Source: Lacticaseibacillus saniviri JCM 17471 = DSM 24301 (GTDB lineage: Bacteria; Bacillota; Bacilli; Lactobacillales; Lactobacillaceae). From it: a stretch of 64,000 nucleotides of DNA. The stretch is from assembly GCF_001311785.1 (NCBI RefSeq), contig NZ_BBBX01000018.1, positions 1 to 64,000 on the forward strand, read 5' to 3'. The position numbers and the translations under genes were made by a program. Shown one piece after another: positions 62,982-64,000 of the stretch (positions within the stretch are counted from its first letter, which is position 1; the number at the start of each line of letters is the position of its first letter). Under the pieces are notes generated by a model. It worked only from the letters and a program-made list of their open reading frames with translations, was not told where the DNA came from and did no database searches.

Positions 62982-63019
62982 AGGGTTGCGACAAAGCCCA
63001 CGGTTTCGTCACAACCCTC
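62982..63019 (-). terminator. Hairpin between the CorC-family gene and prfC
   Basis: AGGGTTGCGACAAAGCCC and CACGGTTTCGTCACAACCCT form an imperfect stem, with the recurring TTGYGACAAA core; it lies after the CorC-family gene on the minus strand, whose transcript runs toward it. Confidence 0.55.
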
Positions 63020-63079
63020 TCTACGGCAGTGATCACACTGCACACTACTATTTATTATAGCCATCTCAAAACGCGCTGG

Positions 63080-64000
63080 CTAGTCTGTTTGGACCACTGG
63101 CTTGTGCTCAGGCAATTCCAGATGGACGTTCAACAACCGTGAGCCTTCAACGCGCCCCGTTGTGATTTTGAGGCCATCCCCAATAAACAGTGTCTCTTGA
63201 TGATGGTTTGATGGGATCGCGCCTAATTGGGTAATGACGTATCCGGCAATCGTATCCACATCGGGATCTTCCAATTGGGTACCAAACGCATCATTGAAAT
63301 CGCTGATGGTCATGCGACCCGCGACAAGATAAGTGCGTTCCCCCGTCTTGGTGTAGGTCAGATCAGCTTGGTCGGATTCATCATCAATGTCCCCGACAAT
63401 CTCTTCAATCAAATCTTCAATCGTGACCAGACCAACCACGCCACCGTATTCATCCAGCAGAATAGCCATCTGCTGTTGCTTGACACGCATCGCGGTCAAC
63501 AGATCGTCGACACTAATGGTTTCAGGCACAAAGAGAGGTTCGGTCATGACGTCTTCAATCTTTAAGTGTTCAAAACCAATTTGACGCGCCTGTTTGAGTA
63601 AGTTCTTGATGTGCACGATTCCGACAATGTGATCCTTGTCTTCTTTAAAGACCGGAATCCGTGAGTAAATTTCACTCAAGATGGCATCGATGTTATCGGC
63701 ATCAGAATCATCCGCATCGATCATGAACGCATCGGGACGCGGTACCATGACCTCCCGGGCCATGGTCTTATTCAGTGAAATAATACCTTCGAACATCTCG
63801 TATTCATCGTCTTCAAGCGCACCGGACTTCTTACCGGTTTCAATCATCGACACCATCTCGTCTCGCGTCATGGTGTCTTGATCGTTATTGAACTCGATGG
63901 GCGTCAATTTCATCAGCGCCTTGGTTGAGATGGATAACAACCAGATAAATGGTCGCATGATAGCACTCAGCCAACGAATTGGCGTCACACTGAACTTAGC
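63080..64000 (-). CDS. HlyC/CorC-family CBS-domain membrane protein, 5' part outside window
   Basis: Only about the last 307 residues are present; the frame stays open to the edge (AKFSVTPIRWLS). The end of the CNNM/DUF21 membrane domain (FIWLLSISTKALMKL) is followed by two CBS domains (REVMVPRPDAFMID... and VMTEPLFVPETISVDDLLTAM...), the GGVVGLVTIEDLIEEIVGDI signature and the C-terminal CorC-HlyC domain. Associated with Mg/Co efflux or ion homeostasis. The start lies beyond 64000. Confidence 0.93.
   Translation of the reverse strand, partial: AKFSVTPIRWLSAIMRPFIWLLSISTKALMKLTPIEFNNDQDTMTRDEMVSMIETGKKSGALEDDEYEMFEGIISLNKTMAREVMVPRPDAFMIDADDSDADNIDAILSEIYSRIPVFKEDKDHIVGIVHIKNLLKQARQIGFEHLKIEDVMTEPLFVPETISVDDLLTAMRVKQQQMAILLDEYGGVVGLVTIEDLIEEIVGDIDDESDQADLTYTKTGERTYLVAGRMTISDFNDAFGTQLEDPDVDTIAGYVITQLGAIPSNHHQETLFIGDGLKITTGRVEGSRLLNVHLELPEHKPVVQTD

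Overview
The window looks like chromosomal DNA of a lactic acid bacterium (order Lactobacillales, most likely Lactobacillaceae; a Lacticaseibacillus-type species is my guess, not proven). Supporting evidence: strong AGGAGG-type ribosome sites, T-box-controlled thrS and argS, class 1A dihydroorotate dehydrogenase, L-lactate oxidase, a water-forming NADH oxidase, WxL surface proteins, a DUF1827 protein, ClpE under CtsR/CIRCE-type sites, CopY/CopB, and Bacillus-like conserved neighbourhoods (ytpP-ytpR and sftA-murC; ecsAB-hit-yhaH-prsA-yhaM-yheA-pbp). No phage, transposase, CRISPR array or rRNA operon was seen.

Layout. 1-3.2 kb: end of a membrane protein gene, oligoendopeptidase F, lactate oxidase. 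3.2-5.1 kb: infC-rpmI-rplT with a leader, then a GNAT acetyltransferase. 5.3-9.6 kb: a cell-surface cluster on the minus strand (small WxL protein, large WxL protein, DUF916/DUF3324-type membrane protein, secreted SH3-like/sortase-like protein). 9.7-19 kb: thrS with T-box, then replication and repair genes in the order dnaI, dnaB, nrdR, coaE, mutM, polA. 19-28.9 kb: Bax-inhibitor-like protein, murC, sftA, ytpR, ytpP, a DUF4651-like protein, trmB, ytmP-like kinase, ecsB, ecsA. 28.9-35.4 kb: hit, yhaH-like, prsA, yhaM, yheA, a class A PBP, a pseudouridine synthase. 35.4-38 kb: argR, argS with T-box, tRNA-Gly(CCC). 38.1-44.9 kb: a HicB-like orphan, a zinc-ribbon/2-TM pair, pyrD, a membrane GDPD, mecA, spx, an MBL hydrolase, an HmoB-like protein. 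44.9-49.6 kb: a divergent Bce-type peptide-sensing module (ABC transporter and two-component system). 49.7-54.7 kb: NADH oxidase, the copper operon copY-copB, a lipoprotein. 54.9-64 kb: ptsHI, a 63-aa protein, clpE, a DUF1827 protein, a MucBP/SH3-like protein, prfC and the 5'-truncated end of a CorC-family gene.

Quality. About half of the protein genes, including essential ones (murC, coaE, dnaB, dnaI, mutM, polA), are broken by single-base indels, mostly one base missing from a short homopolymer. One repair each, sometimes two to four, restores full-length family members, so I read these as assembly errors and annotate the restored spans as CDS, giving the break position.

How the parts relate. 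Several loci centre on envelope and protein quality control (WxL/sortase-like cluster, PrsA, PBP, Bce module, ClpE, MecA-Spx), on carbon/redox metabolism (lactate oxidase, NADH oxidase, PTS), and on replication-repair. I found no clear undescribed defence or mobile system. The items most worth a second look are the SH3-sortase linked to WxL genes, an ArgR with His in place of the first arginine-binding Asp, the probable ATA start of infC, the CIRCE-plus-CtsR control region of clpE, a dispersed intergenic repeat, and a MucBP/SH3 protein with no export signal.
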